DNA of 64,000 nucleotides, from contig OX336358.1 of assembly GCA_946902875.1 (NCBI GenBank), positions 15,307,694 to 15,371,693 on the forward strand. The letters run 5' to 3'. The stretch comes from Nematopogon swammerdamellus (Eukaryota > Arthropoda > Insecta > Lepidoptera > Adelidae). Under the pieces are notes generated by a model. That model was given only the letters and a program-made list of their open reading frames with translations, ran no database searches and was not told the origin of the DNA. A program made the position numbers and the translations under genes. This document shows positions 1 through 9,371 of the stretch, in pieces (the first letter of the stretch is position 1; each line of letters opens with the position of its first letter).

Positions 1-209
1 TTATTATTTTGTTATTATTTGTTGTTATATCTGCCATTATAACACATATTCTGTGAAAACTTTAACCGGCTACCTACAACGGTTCCAAAGATACAGCAGT
101 AGGACAGACAGACAGACCGACCGACAGACAGACAGACAGACGGCGTAGGCTTAGTAATAGGCTTGCGGACGGGATACGGAAACCTAAATACTACTGGCCC
201 AATTCGAAA
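1..209 (+). repeat. Interspersed repeat family D, 3' part
   Basis: The stretch has the family D signature seen about ten times in the window: a T-rich part, 'ataacacatattctgtgaaa', a (GACA)n run, 'ggcgtaggctta', and the end 'ggatacggaaacct'. Full copies elsewhere begin with a GC-rich head 'ccggccaagtgcgag'. I know no coding capacity for it and cannot assign a transposon class. Confidence 0.6.
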
Positions 210-971
210 GGGATTTTCACAAAAATATAGGTCCTAGGGCTGATTAACATACTATTACATATTACGCGTGATTGAACATAAACTATCAACAGTTTAAGAG
301 GTGATTCTGAACCTCTAAACGTAATAAAAAACTTAAAAAATGTAATAATAAAAAAAAGGTTAAGTGCGGACTAAAAATGTCTTCACAATGGCTAACCCAC
401 AAGTGATCTTATTTTTATTTTTACTTTTACTTTTCACTTTATGTGGTCAGAATTATCAAGCTTAAACTATAGTTATACTAGCTCTCAAACTGTAGTTTAA
501 CACTGTAAGCTAGACACATAAACACAGATACAACGTATTGCAATCTAAGACTTTCCTAAGAAATTTCTTGTCAGCTCTTCTTTGTGGGTGTAATCGAACC
601 GGAAAGTAAAAATTAAATAGGAAAATTTCAAGGGTAGTGTAGTGTACTCTACCATTCGAATGATGAATAAAGAATAAAGAATATGTTCACACTCGCAGAT
701 GGTTCCGTTGCAATTCCGTACTGCATGAATTTAATAAAAAATAATAATATAATATTATAGTAAATAATAAGGATTTCCCCAGCAGAATATTACTTTGCTT
801 AGAACGTTTAAACTACTAAAACTAACAATATTAAGTGTTAAAACCCTCCATAACGAATCGACCGCTTCTGCAGTGACAAATTGATAACGAAGAACTGTCA
901 AATTTCGCGCCAAATCAAATTAGCGCGGCCGAAAAAAGTTGTACACCTCAAAAACTTGGCCACCTGTATAA
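210..971. other. AT-rich non-genic stretch
   Basis: I see no open frame with coding character, no RNA gene and no clear transposon here. The sequence is AT-rich and unique within the window. Confidence 0.5.
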
Positions 972-995
972 TAGAGAGAGAGAGAGAGAGAAGGA

Positions 996-1036
<41 letters not shown>
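972..1036. repeat. (GA)n microsatellite
   Basis: Near-perfect GA dinucleotide repeat with one AAGGAGAGGG interruption. It is a plain simple repeat. Confidence 0.95.
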
Positions 1037-1038
<2 letters not shown>

Positions 1039-1151
1039 ATAGTTACAAGTAGAGGGGGGCGAGAGATAGAGAGATTAAGAAGGTAGATGAAGAGAATTAT
1101 ATTTTTACTAGAATAAGTAATTGATATCTCGAAACCGGCATTATCAAATAA

Positions 1152-1290
1152 TTGTATTGTATTGTATTGTTTATTGATCATTCATGTGGCAGTTAGACTG
1201 CGCTCGAACTTGTCACAATTTGTTCTATCCGGTTCGATTACACCCACGAAGAAGAACCGACAAGAAACTTCGCGGGTATTTTTTTAAACA
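1152..1290 (-). mobile_element. LINE 3' end, 5'-truncated
   Basis: On the minus strand this ends in the tail (CAATA)n preceded by 'tgccacatgaatgatcaata'. That is the same 3' terminus as the plus-strand LINE at 9485-9803. It is only a 3' UTR remnant. Confidence 0.6.
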
Positions 1291-1837
1291 TATTTTTACA
1301 AGTATTTAGTGACTAGCCACATAATATTTTTATTTTTTTTTATTTATTTATTTAAATGTTTAAGAGCTCACAGGAGCTGTACATTCACTCTTTACATAAA
1401 TTTAATTAAAGTGTTATAATAACAATACAAACACATGATTACATATCCTATTACATACCTACATTGATTTTAAAAATTTTATCAATATAATTATTCAAAC
1501 ATTTCTTTCATTCTTATTACTTAATACAAACTATAATTACAATTAACAACTACAAATTACAATTAAAATTATTAAAAAATTCTTCTTAATTATAAAAAGG
1601 CCGACTGAGTAAATAAATTTTCAATTCTTTTTGAAATTCTACAATTGTATTGCAATTCTTAATATTATTAAATTATTATATAATTTGATCGTATATATAA
1701 TAATTTGAGGGTATATATAATAACCCCGCCCATAGTCTATCGAAAACATAGCTTGAGAGCAAGATTAACAATTTTGCTGAGAGTTCTGACTACAAAGACT
1801 TATTAATTAAGTGAATCAGGTATAATAATAATCAGGT

Positions 1838-1875
1838 GAATAAACCAACGCGGGCGGAGTCGCGGGCGTAGCTAG
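1838..1875 (+). mobile_element. Helitron (LEP1-like) 3' terminus
   Basis: 'gcgggcggagtcgcgggc' forms the GC-rich subterminal hairpin, followed by 'gtagctag', giving the Helitron CTAG end at 1872-1875. The body upstream is too decayed to delimit. Confidence 0.5.
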
Positions 1876-2201
1876 TTAATCACATAATTTAATCGAGGCA
1901 ACCAGATCTTGCCTCTAAAATTTATAGCAATTATCTAGTTCTTGGCACTGCGCAGTTTTTGGAGCGAGTACATTTTAATACGAGTAGTTTAGTGGATTGG
2001 ATGCGCGCGAGATATTCCTTTTTATTTTAAACACGCATGTTCAAATTAGAAATTAGACATTACGCTGTGTGAGAAAAATTAATGTTTTGCGTGAAAGCCA
2101 GTCGAAAGTAACACGCTTTTGATATTAGTTAAATTAGTTTTATTTTCAATAAAATTATTATTTTGAGTTAGATAAAATAAATCAATAATAAAATAGTTTA
2201 T

Positions 2202-2362
2202 AGCCGGTACTTAAAAAGATATCCCCACTGTATCTCTCCCTGGGCATGTCGACTAAGGGATAGGGCCAAGATGCCGTGCTAAAGGGTGACGGGTCGCCAC
2301 CTCTCACCTTGGCACGGTACTTCCACCGAGTCAGGCGGGTTTTTGTACCTTACTTGCACCGT
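2202..2362 (+). repeat. Interspersed repeat family B fragment
   Basis: Family B reads from 'accgtgtggggccggtacttaa' through 'ccccactgcatctctcccc' and 'gtaaaaggcgactaagggat' to a distal part with 'ggtgttgtgctgtaatttac' and 'ccccgattgtcgggatacag'. This copy has the proximal part. The family occurs more than 15 times in the window, has no coding capacity, and I cannot assign its class. Confidence 0.6.
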
Positions 2363-2367
2363 ACTTC

Positions 2368-2690
2368 GTACCGTGTGGCCGGTACTTTGAAAGAATAGCC
2401 GCACTGGATCTCTCCCCGTGTATGACGTAAAAGGCGACTAAAGGATATGACTCCTTTCTTATATTACTAGCTGGTAGGGTTCAACCCGCCCGGGTTGGTA
2501 CCACCGCACTGAATGAAAGGTCGGTCGAAACGGCTATGTAAATAGTTCGTGTTTTCCGTCCAGTTCAGTGTAGCCGGCACGACCGATGGGAAGCACTGAC
2601 GGGGCACCAAGTTCGCCCGGTGTTATGGGCTGACATCACGGATGTTGTAGGTGATGTAGTAGCCAACCGTGTCAGTTTCCATAAAAAAAA
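2368..2690 (+). mobile_element. Composite repeat: family B head joined to SINE A tail
   Basis: Begins with the family B head ('accgtgtggccggtac') and switches after 'gactcctttcttatattacta' to the 3' two-thirds of SINE A ('ggtagggttcaaccc' to 'gtttccataaaaaaaaa'). The same junction recurs at 37193-37620 and, reversed, at 46147-46465. Confidence 0.7.
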
Positions 2691-2736
2691 AGCATGGTTT
2701 ATTCCGAGATTTCTTTTACAGATACTGACAACGTTG

Positions 2737-3490
2737 GCACCTACTGATGTCAGCACATAACGCCTTAGTGAACTAGGTGCCGCCCGGGTTAACCCTACCA
2801 CCTAGTAATACAGGGTGTGGCGCGGAAACCTGGCTGATTTGAAAAGTCAATAAAAAAAAGTAGTAGAGATATCATTTTAATTTATTTTTATTGTAACATA
2901 CATCATCAATTTTTTTTTATTAAATAGTTTTGAAGATGATATCGGTCAAATGACGGCCCTCATTGTCGATGCACTGAGTTACCCGATTTCCGAAGTTTCG
3001 TTCAACTCTTCTAAGCATATCGACGGGTATGTTGTCGATGGCTTGGCGTACATTGTTTTTCAGTTGAGGTAGGCTCCTTGGGCAGTCATTGTAAACAATT
3101 GATTTCAGATAAACCCATAAAAAAAGTCACAAGGAGACAAATCGGGGGAGCGGGCCGGCCAAACAAGGTCGCCTCTCAAAGAAATGAGGCGCTGGAACGG
3201 CCAGTAAAAAAGTACGCCTCGACGGCAAACGCGCGCTGCTCGTTGGTCCAATTCATGGCGCGAACTGACTATGCGGATAACAAAACTTCATGATTTCGTA
3301 TTTCGAACGAGTCGGTTCCCGCCCTTTCCCGACCCCACCTCGCCGCTTGGCGCGAAATACAAATCAGCAAGTTTTCGCGCCGCACGCTGTATAAGAAGAG
3401 AGTCATACATATCCCTTATTCGCCTTTTACGACATACACGTGGAGAGACGCAGTGGGGTTATTCTTTTAAAGTACCGGGCCCACACGGTG
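2737..3490 (-). mobile_element. Composite B/SINE A repeat, minus strand, split by a DNA transposon
   Basis: Left piece 2737-2810 is antisense SINE A tail ending 'cctagtaata'. Right piece 3390-3490 is antisense family B ending in the 'ggcccacacggt' terminus. Together they rebuild the composite found intact at 46147-46465. The 579-bp element at 2811-3389 sits in the TA between them. Confidence 0.65.
2811..3389 (-). mobile_element. Deleted Tc1/mariner-superfamily (DDE) transposon
   Basis: The ends are 'cagggtgtggcgcggaaacc' and the complement of 'agttttcgcgccgcacgctg', each flanked by TA, as expected for a TA target duplication. On the minus strand the transposase start is readable from about 3254 (MNWTNEQRAFAVEAYF), followed after a large internal deletion by SPDLSPCDFF, which holds a catalytic Asp. 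A poly-T frameshift precedes the C-terminal region (RRVERNFGNRVTQCI, then HLTDIIF and stop near 2925). The first two catalytic acids are missing, so it is inactive by itself, though its ends could still be mobilised in trans. Confidence 0.8.
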
Positions 3491-3589
3491 CTTAATGTAA
3501 TAGTGGTGGTCGATGTTCTGTAACTTATCCGACAGCTAGCAGCACAACACCGATTAATCTGCTTGCCTCGATTATCGAGATACAGCTTG

Positions 3590-3765
3590 TTTATTGTATA
3601 ATTTCGTCCATAGGTAACCTACGCTTGAACATGTCGAAAATTCCGCCAGTTCTAAATTCAATGCGAAGAAGAACTGACAAACTTCGCAAGTCACAATGTT
3701 TTGTAGTACCTCATAAGTATTATATTATAGTAACTTACTAATAATTAACCCATACTACCGCTCAC
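3590..3765 (-). mobile_element. LINE 3' UTR fragment
   Basis: Near-identical, in opposite orientation, to 33500-33710, which ends in an 'acaataaacaataaacaatt' tail. Shared markers are 'gaagaagaactgacaaactt' and 'cataggtaacctacgcttga'. The tail implies a non-LTR element, but no coding part remains. Confidence 0.5.
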
Positions 3766-3857
3766 AACAACTTTAATTTTTACAGCATAAACATGATTAC
3801 TGAAGAATCTGACCACTCTGCCTATTTAAATTACCTATATCTGGTGCCGTCTTGATC

Positions 3858-4190
3858 GTCAGTCAGTCAGTCAGTCAGTCAGCGTGTAAGCGTCCACTGC
3901 TGGACATACGCCTCTCCAATTTTCCTCCAGTCCTCCCGGCCTTCAGCGGTACGGAACCACTGTTTTATTTTTATTGAAACTACATCTACATCTACATCTA
4001 CTACTGCTACATCACCTACAATCGGCTTTCCGTCGATTTACTTGATGTCGTCGTCCCACCTGGAGAATGGTCTGCCCACACTCCGTTTTTCTGTCCACGG
4101 CCGCCAGTGTAGGACACGGTTACTCCAACGGTCGTCGTCTCTTCGGCTGACTTGCCCAGCCCACTGCCACATGAGCTTAGCCATCGTGAT
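3858..4190 (-). mobile_element. RTE-type LINE, C-terminal coding end
   Basis: The minus strand encodes the usual C-terminus of RTE-like reverse transcriptases: MWQWAGQV, then VGRPFSRWDDDIK (4038-4190), and, after a frame break and a short (CTACAT)n insertion, a [23 protein letters not shown] end. The 3' tail is (GACT)n at 3862-3882. The copy is 5'-truncated and frameshifted. Shorter relatives lie at 23380-23535 and 33030-33185. Confidence 0.7.
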
Positions 4191-4316
4191 GGTATATATA
4201 CGTATATGAACTGTAATGAAGCGACTAACACACATTCCAATGACACTAATAAGGATTCCTGATTTAAAAAAAAAACATTACGAGAATTATTACGGTATGA
4301 TAATTTTCTTGATAGT

Positions 4317-4745
4317 TTACGATAAGACATACATATCACACTTATATCCCGACAATCGGGGTAAGCATAGTAATCGGTGTTGTGCTGCAAGTACTCTGGG
4401 CAATTGCAGCGCCCAATGTACTTGCAGCGCAACATCGACCGCCACGTTTAGCAAATTATTGGGACAAGATAAAGTACATCAAGCAGCAAGTAAGGCATGA
4501 GGACCCACCTGCTGCATGACTCTGTGGAAGGACCGTGACAAAGTGAGAGGTTGCTAGCCTATCGCACCTTAGCACGGCATCGTGTCCTTATGCATTAATC
4601 GCAGAGGCATTAAGTGTTACCTTTTGCCCATATTCTATTTGAGTGTAATAAATATATACAATACAATACAATACATTTTACGACATGCATGGGGAGAGAT
4701 GCAGTGGGGCTATTCTTATTAAGTACCGGCCCCACACGGTACTAG
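4317..4745 (-). repeat. Family B copy interrupted by a LINE tail
   Basis: Full-length antisense family B, from 'atcccgacaatcggggtaag' to 'gtaccggccccacacggt'. Between about 4602 and 4675 it is split by 'gaggcattaagtgttacc' followed by '(caata)n', the 3' end of the LINE also seen at 57225-57300. B therefore predates that insertion. Confidence 0.65.
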
Positions 4746-5269
4746 ATAAGAGAAAAGTGAAAATACATCAAATGAAAATAACTTGTCCTGCGAATAGCTT
4801 CGTTGTTGCGGTGCTACACACTTAATAGCATGCTATTAGCAAGGGTCGTAATTACCGCACTAAACGAAAGTCGTGTCTTTGTCAAAAGCGAGTAAAAAAT
4901 ACTTAGCGACAACACGAAATATGGCCGTACACGTCCATGCGTAGATGTGAAGCGGTCGCTTCGGAGCATATGTCTAGCAGAGAAGTCCCGTAGACGCGGC
5001 GCTGTCAGAAATTATTTCATGGGCCGCACTTCTTAAGACTTTAGGCATCTTTTTACTCTTATAAATATATTAAAATTCGACAACACTCTTCACATGGACA
5101 AACATCGACAACTAACAACACGGCCGGATCTGTATTAATCAGTTCATTTTAAAGCCGCGGGACTTCTTTGGTGGCGCGATCTTCAGTTGCAGATTAGAGA
5201 GTAAAATATAAACATAGTTTATTAAATAATTAAACTAACAAACGATCGGTGAGAACTTAAACTATCTTA

Positions 5270-5375
5270 TGAAGGGAAGCACTAACAAGGCACCTAGTTC
5301 ACCCGGTGTTATGGGCTAACATCACGGATGTTGTAGGTGATGTAGCCAACCGTATCAGTTTCCATAAAAAAAATC
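5270..5375 (+). mobile_element. SINE A 3' end
   Basis: Contains the SINE A tail: 'ggaagcactaac', 'cacctagttcacccggtgtt', 'acatcacggatgttgtaggt', 'gtttccataaaaaaa'. It lacks the Pol III head. Confidence 0.75.
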
Positions 5376-5446
5376 TAAAAAATTTAAATCATACGTAATA
5401 TACATATAATATTAAATAACATATAATATTCATATTTTTATCGGTC

Positions 5447-5790
5447 TCGGTTGCTATGTGATGCATCGGCTGTCGATCGTTCTCACACCGTGCACGATCA
5501 AACTTTGGATCGGTGACCGTCCAACCTTTGAGACTGTTCGCGATTCAGATTTCACGTAAAACTTTAAATCTCTTCTCTTAACTTACAAGGTGGGACGTTT
5601 TAAACTGTCCAGAATAGAACCACGGCACTGAATACAGGTCTGAATGAAGCAAAATAGCTCATCCATCCAGTTCAGTGTAGCCCGTACGAACAAAAGAAAG
5701 CACTGACATGGCACCTAGTCTACAATGGTGTGATGGCCTCATATCATGTCACACCAAATCATGTATTTTGTAGCCAATTTATAGATAGAT
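5447..5790 (+). mobile_element. SINE A, old divergent copy
   Basis: The order of SINE A parts is kept but diverged: 'tctcggttgctatgtg', 'ggatcggtgaccgtcc', 'gattcagatttcacgt', 'ccagttcagtgtagccc', 'cactgacatggcacctagt'. An older subfamily or a decayed copy. Confidence 0.55.
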
Positions 5791-5794
5791 AGAA

Positions 5795-6590
5795 AATACT
5801 TTATTGCTACAAAAACATTTTACAGAAATAATGTAAGTTCATTTACCATTACAAAGGCGGACTTTTCCCTTATATATTCTTGCAGTCAATTTAAGTCATG
5901 TTTGTGAGTCGATTAATATTATAGTGAAATGTAAGTAGTTAAGAGTTGAATGTGAGAATTGAAGATAAAATAATTAAAAATAAGTAAACTTATTAATAAA
6001 GTAAGTACTTGATAGTTAAATAAAAGTAATACTTATACGAACACATATAAATTACAAAATATATACAATATAATATACAAATCAATACGCATCACCTCGG
6101 CACAGCCACCTATGCTGGTTTAAATTAAAAAAAAACTGGTTCATTCAGGTATGAAAAAAAATAGTTTTTTTAGTCCACGTCGATTTTGATAAAAAAAATA
6201 TTTTATACTTTTGGCAACGAAACATTATTTCTTCCTTCACTAGTTACCTACTAGACGAATTTTTTTATTCCTAAGTTAATTACTTTAGGTTTATTTTATT
6301 ATTTTCGTAATCTATAAATACATTGTTATTATCAGCAAATCGAAGCAACATGCTTGATTGGTACACTTTTATTTCACCGCATACACACACACACAGCCAC
6401 ACACACATACACGCAAACACATAATAATATATACCTTTAGTTCAGTTGAGATTTATAATAACAATTAGCTAGTAGGAAGCGTCGTAATAGTTCCTACTGG
6501 ACAAAATGTATATTTTAAAGTAAGAATTGCATGTAAATAATTGTCAAATTTATATTAATAATGAAATTTGATTTGATTTTTTAGCCAAAA
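5795..6590. other. Non-genic stretch with LINE tail and (AC)n
   Basis: 5795-5870 is a minus-strand LINE 3' end ('aaaggcggacttttccctt'), related to the plus-strand tail at 21735-21955. 6380-6422 is an (AC)n simple repeat. The remainder is AT-rich and I see no gene. Confidence 0.5.
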
Positions 6591-7069
6591 AAAAAACCAC
6601 TAGACATACAGATGTAAGTTGACTTAGCATGCGCGCGCGGATTCACGGAGGCTACTCGACTTAATTCCGGCGAGCGGAGAAGCTTCATTCACAACGTGTG
6701 GTGTCTGAACTCGCCGCCGAGCGATAGCGAAGGTACTGTAGCTTGAAAATGCTAAAGCCATTTTAATAGGACGTTACATTAGAAATCGTATTGTCTAAAA
6801 ATAAACTTTTTTTGTTATTTTTTTAAAATATTTTATTTATAATGTGTTTTCTTTTACAGGATTTTTATAATTGGTTAAAACATCCATATCAATTTTTGCT
6901 TTATTACTATCAAACTAAAGTTTAGATCAATATTTTAGTTTGTGTAAGCTCTAAATGGGTCAAGTGTACTTGAAACTAGCTTGACCTGTATGAAAAACGT
7001 GAGTAAAGAAATGAACGAAAAATAAAAAAAAAAACCTACTTTTCACATTAAAAAATGGTTTTTCTGAGG

Positions 7070-7265
7070 AAAACCATTGCGTACACACGCCTGCTGCTTC
7101 ATCGTTCGAATCCGGTGTAAAACTGTCGCTCCCTTCGACATGTGGCATCGTTTCATCTAGAAGTAGGTGTCTAGTGATGCCCATGGACATTATGTGATGC
7201 ACGGGGATTGCGAATGCCATGCCGGCCTGACGGGCGCCTTTTCACGACCCTTACACATTGTTTGT
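7070..7265 (-). mobile_element. SINE C piece joined to LINE 3' end
   Basis: 7080-7125 matches the SINE C middle ('cctgctgcttcatcgttcg', 'ccggtgtaaaac'). 7130-7265 read on the minus strand matches the 3' end of the LINE at 22985-23320, with 'ccgtgcatcac', 'tgtccatgggcatc' and 'acgatgccacatgtcg' equivalents. A chimera of two repeats. Confidence 0.5.
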
Positions 7266-7369
7266 TGTTTATTGTTTACAGTTTACTAGCTTTACCGGAT
7301 AGGAAAAATTTTTACAAGTTCGAGTGAATTCTTACTGCTATAAGAATACTTAATAAAAAATTTACAATT

Positions 7370-7545
7370 CTTAGAACTGTACTGAACGTAAGATGACAGC
7401 ATAACACCCCCAGCTGTGTTCTCCTCTAATAGCCAGCATTCCAAAGGGAAGTCTCTTATATGGTAGCTACCTCTGATATGGTAACTAGGTGATATCTGGT
7501 CGGTGCATCAGCTCTGGCTCAGCCATACGAGATTACATAAAAAAA
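7370..7545 (+). mobile_element. SINE C 3' part
   Basis: Shows the SINE C tail in order: 'tactgaacgtaagatg', 'gctgtgttctcctct', 'gtgatatctggtcgg', 'ggctcagccatac', then an A-rich end. It lacks the tRNA-like head. Confidence 0.6.
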
Positions 7546-7549
7546 TGCC

Positions 7550-8750
7550 TTGTAGGGATTATGTAGGTAAAGAACATTCGCACGATCTGATTTCTTTTCA
7601 CCAATTTTTACCTGATGATGTATTACAATTTGTTGCCCATAAAAGAGAATTCTACATATAACCCCCCACAACAGCTTATCAGTCGTGAATCCAACCAATT
7701 TTCATACCTTCGACCACATCCGTCGGTAATCAGGCGCGCGAGCTCCACCGCACTGGTACCGCGGTGGTTACATTATTTTTCCATTGACCGCAGCAAACCG
7801 GTCAGGAGTAACAGGTGGAAATTAATGAAATTGAAATATATTGAGAAGTTAGATGCATATATGGGGATAAAAGTTGTGTTCACCAAAGATGGAACTTATA
7901 TTTTGGTATTTTAATATGTTAAATTTCTCGGGTGAAAGGAACTTAAAAGTAGATAATAAATAATATAAAATGTACTTAGCCCATGTAACATGGCTATCTC
8001 CATCACCTGATGGAAATAGTTTGGGAAAGTTCACCTATTGGTGAGCTGAGAAAGAAATATGAAAAACTGATATGAAAATGCACGAATTTTTTTTTAATAT
8101 AGAATTTTGAGAAACAATTTTATGAAATCAAATGGAAATATATTTTATTGTACAATAAAAAGTGACAAAAGGCGGACTTAATGGCTGAAGCCATTCTCTA
8201 CCAGTCATGTCTGGAATTTTAGGTAAGGTTAGGGATTAACTGTAAATTACTATTCTGATATTCCTTGGTCGATGAGTTTTAAATAAAATGTAATATTTAA
8301 TATAAGCTATAATTTTATTTCTACCTATATAATCTTACATTAATACGAGTAGGTATTAATAAATAAAATTAATTTCTGTATTTTATAACTCATTAATAAT
8401 AGCGATTTAGATATTTCAAACATACATATTTCGTAGGCATTTCACCGAAAATTACAAGCAAAAGTTCCATTAAAGTCAAAGACGGCCTAACTGAACCTAC
8501 AATTACACCTAATTAATTTCCCTAATAAATATTCAAATCCTCATTAGCCGGCGCCAATCCAACCTTCAATAATACTCACACATTAAACATTTCTGCATAC
8601 ACTTGTAATATAAGAGCATTAGAACCGCACGCTAGCTTACGAACAACTTTCATCCTAATATCTACTGCAATAAGGTTCAATTTTGTTCGCAAGGATATAT
8701 GCTCGCATTCGTCTATGAAAATTATAACAACCCGACGCCGCCGGTTAGCC
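7550..8750. other. Upstream region of Osiris gene A
   Basis: AT-rich. A minus-strand LINE tail relic lies at about 8150-8210 ('aaaggcggacttaatgg'). The last few hundred bases are repeat-poor and likely hold the gene's regulatory DNA; I can name no specific enhancer motif. Confidence 0.4.
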
Positions 8751-8758
8751 ACGATAGA

Positions 8759-8791
8759 TATATAAAGAGCTTTAGAACAATCGTAACATCA
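8759..8791 (+). promoter_or_regulatory. Core promoter of Osiris gene A (TATA box and initiator)
   Basis: 'tatataaag' at 8759-8767 is a strong TATA box. A 'TCA' initiator-like site has its A at 8791, 32 bases after the start of the TATA, which is the expected spacing. The first ATG downstream is the start of gene A at 8840, giving a 5' leader of about 49 bases. Confidence 0.7.
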
Positions 8792-8839
8792 AACCGTAAC
8801 CACACTTGGAGGACAGCAGACGCGCTTGGACCATCCAAG

Positions 8840-9371
8840 ATGTTCAAAATTGTGCTCGCGGTGTCATCGGCGCTTGTGTTGGCGGCTGCCCTACCCCAGC
8901 CGCCGTCTGGATCATCCCCCAACTCGATCGAGCCGTCGCTGGAGACCGCCGCACGATCGATGAAGAAGGATTGCTCTTCGGGAATCTTCAGTTCGACGTG
9001 CTTGAAGATCGAAGCGATATCGGTGCTAGAGAAGCTAAGTGCGAAGGAAGAGCTGAACCTGCTCCCTGGAGTCAGCGTCGTGAAGGAAGCCGTCGGTGAC
9101 AATGGAAGCCAGGCCGAACAGGTCGCCGCGGAACTGGCCAGATCTCTTCCCGGTAAACCGGAGGAGCGACTCGACAAGTATCTGCTGTACAGACTGGGGA
9201 CGTACCTGGACACTCACTCGGTGAAGCTTCGCCTGCTGGACTCGTCCGCTGCCGAGGAGGCCAGGTCGGCTATCGGGGAGGCGAGGAAGCAGGGCGGGTT
9301 GGGAGGCGGAGGCGGCGGCGGCAAGAAGGGTGGAATGGGGGGACTGATGGCGGCGGCTTTGATGATGAAGG
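8840..9371 (+). CDS. Osiris A, exon 1
   Basis: Codes for residues 1-177 plus the first base of codon 178. I chose ATG 8840 because it is the first ATG after the predicted start site and opens directly into a signal peptide; the upstream in-frame extension lies before the TATA box. The donor is G|GTGCGT at 9372. Confidence 0.92.

Noticed and set aside
7615..7914. 99-codon open frame upstream of Osiris A
   Set aside because: No similarity that I recognise, mixed composition and repeat-like surroundings; too weak to call a gene.
8722..9213. 163-codon antisense open frame over Osiris A exon 1
   Set aside because: Mirror of a GC-rich exon whose sense frame has the signal peptide and DUF1676 features.
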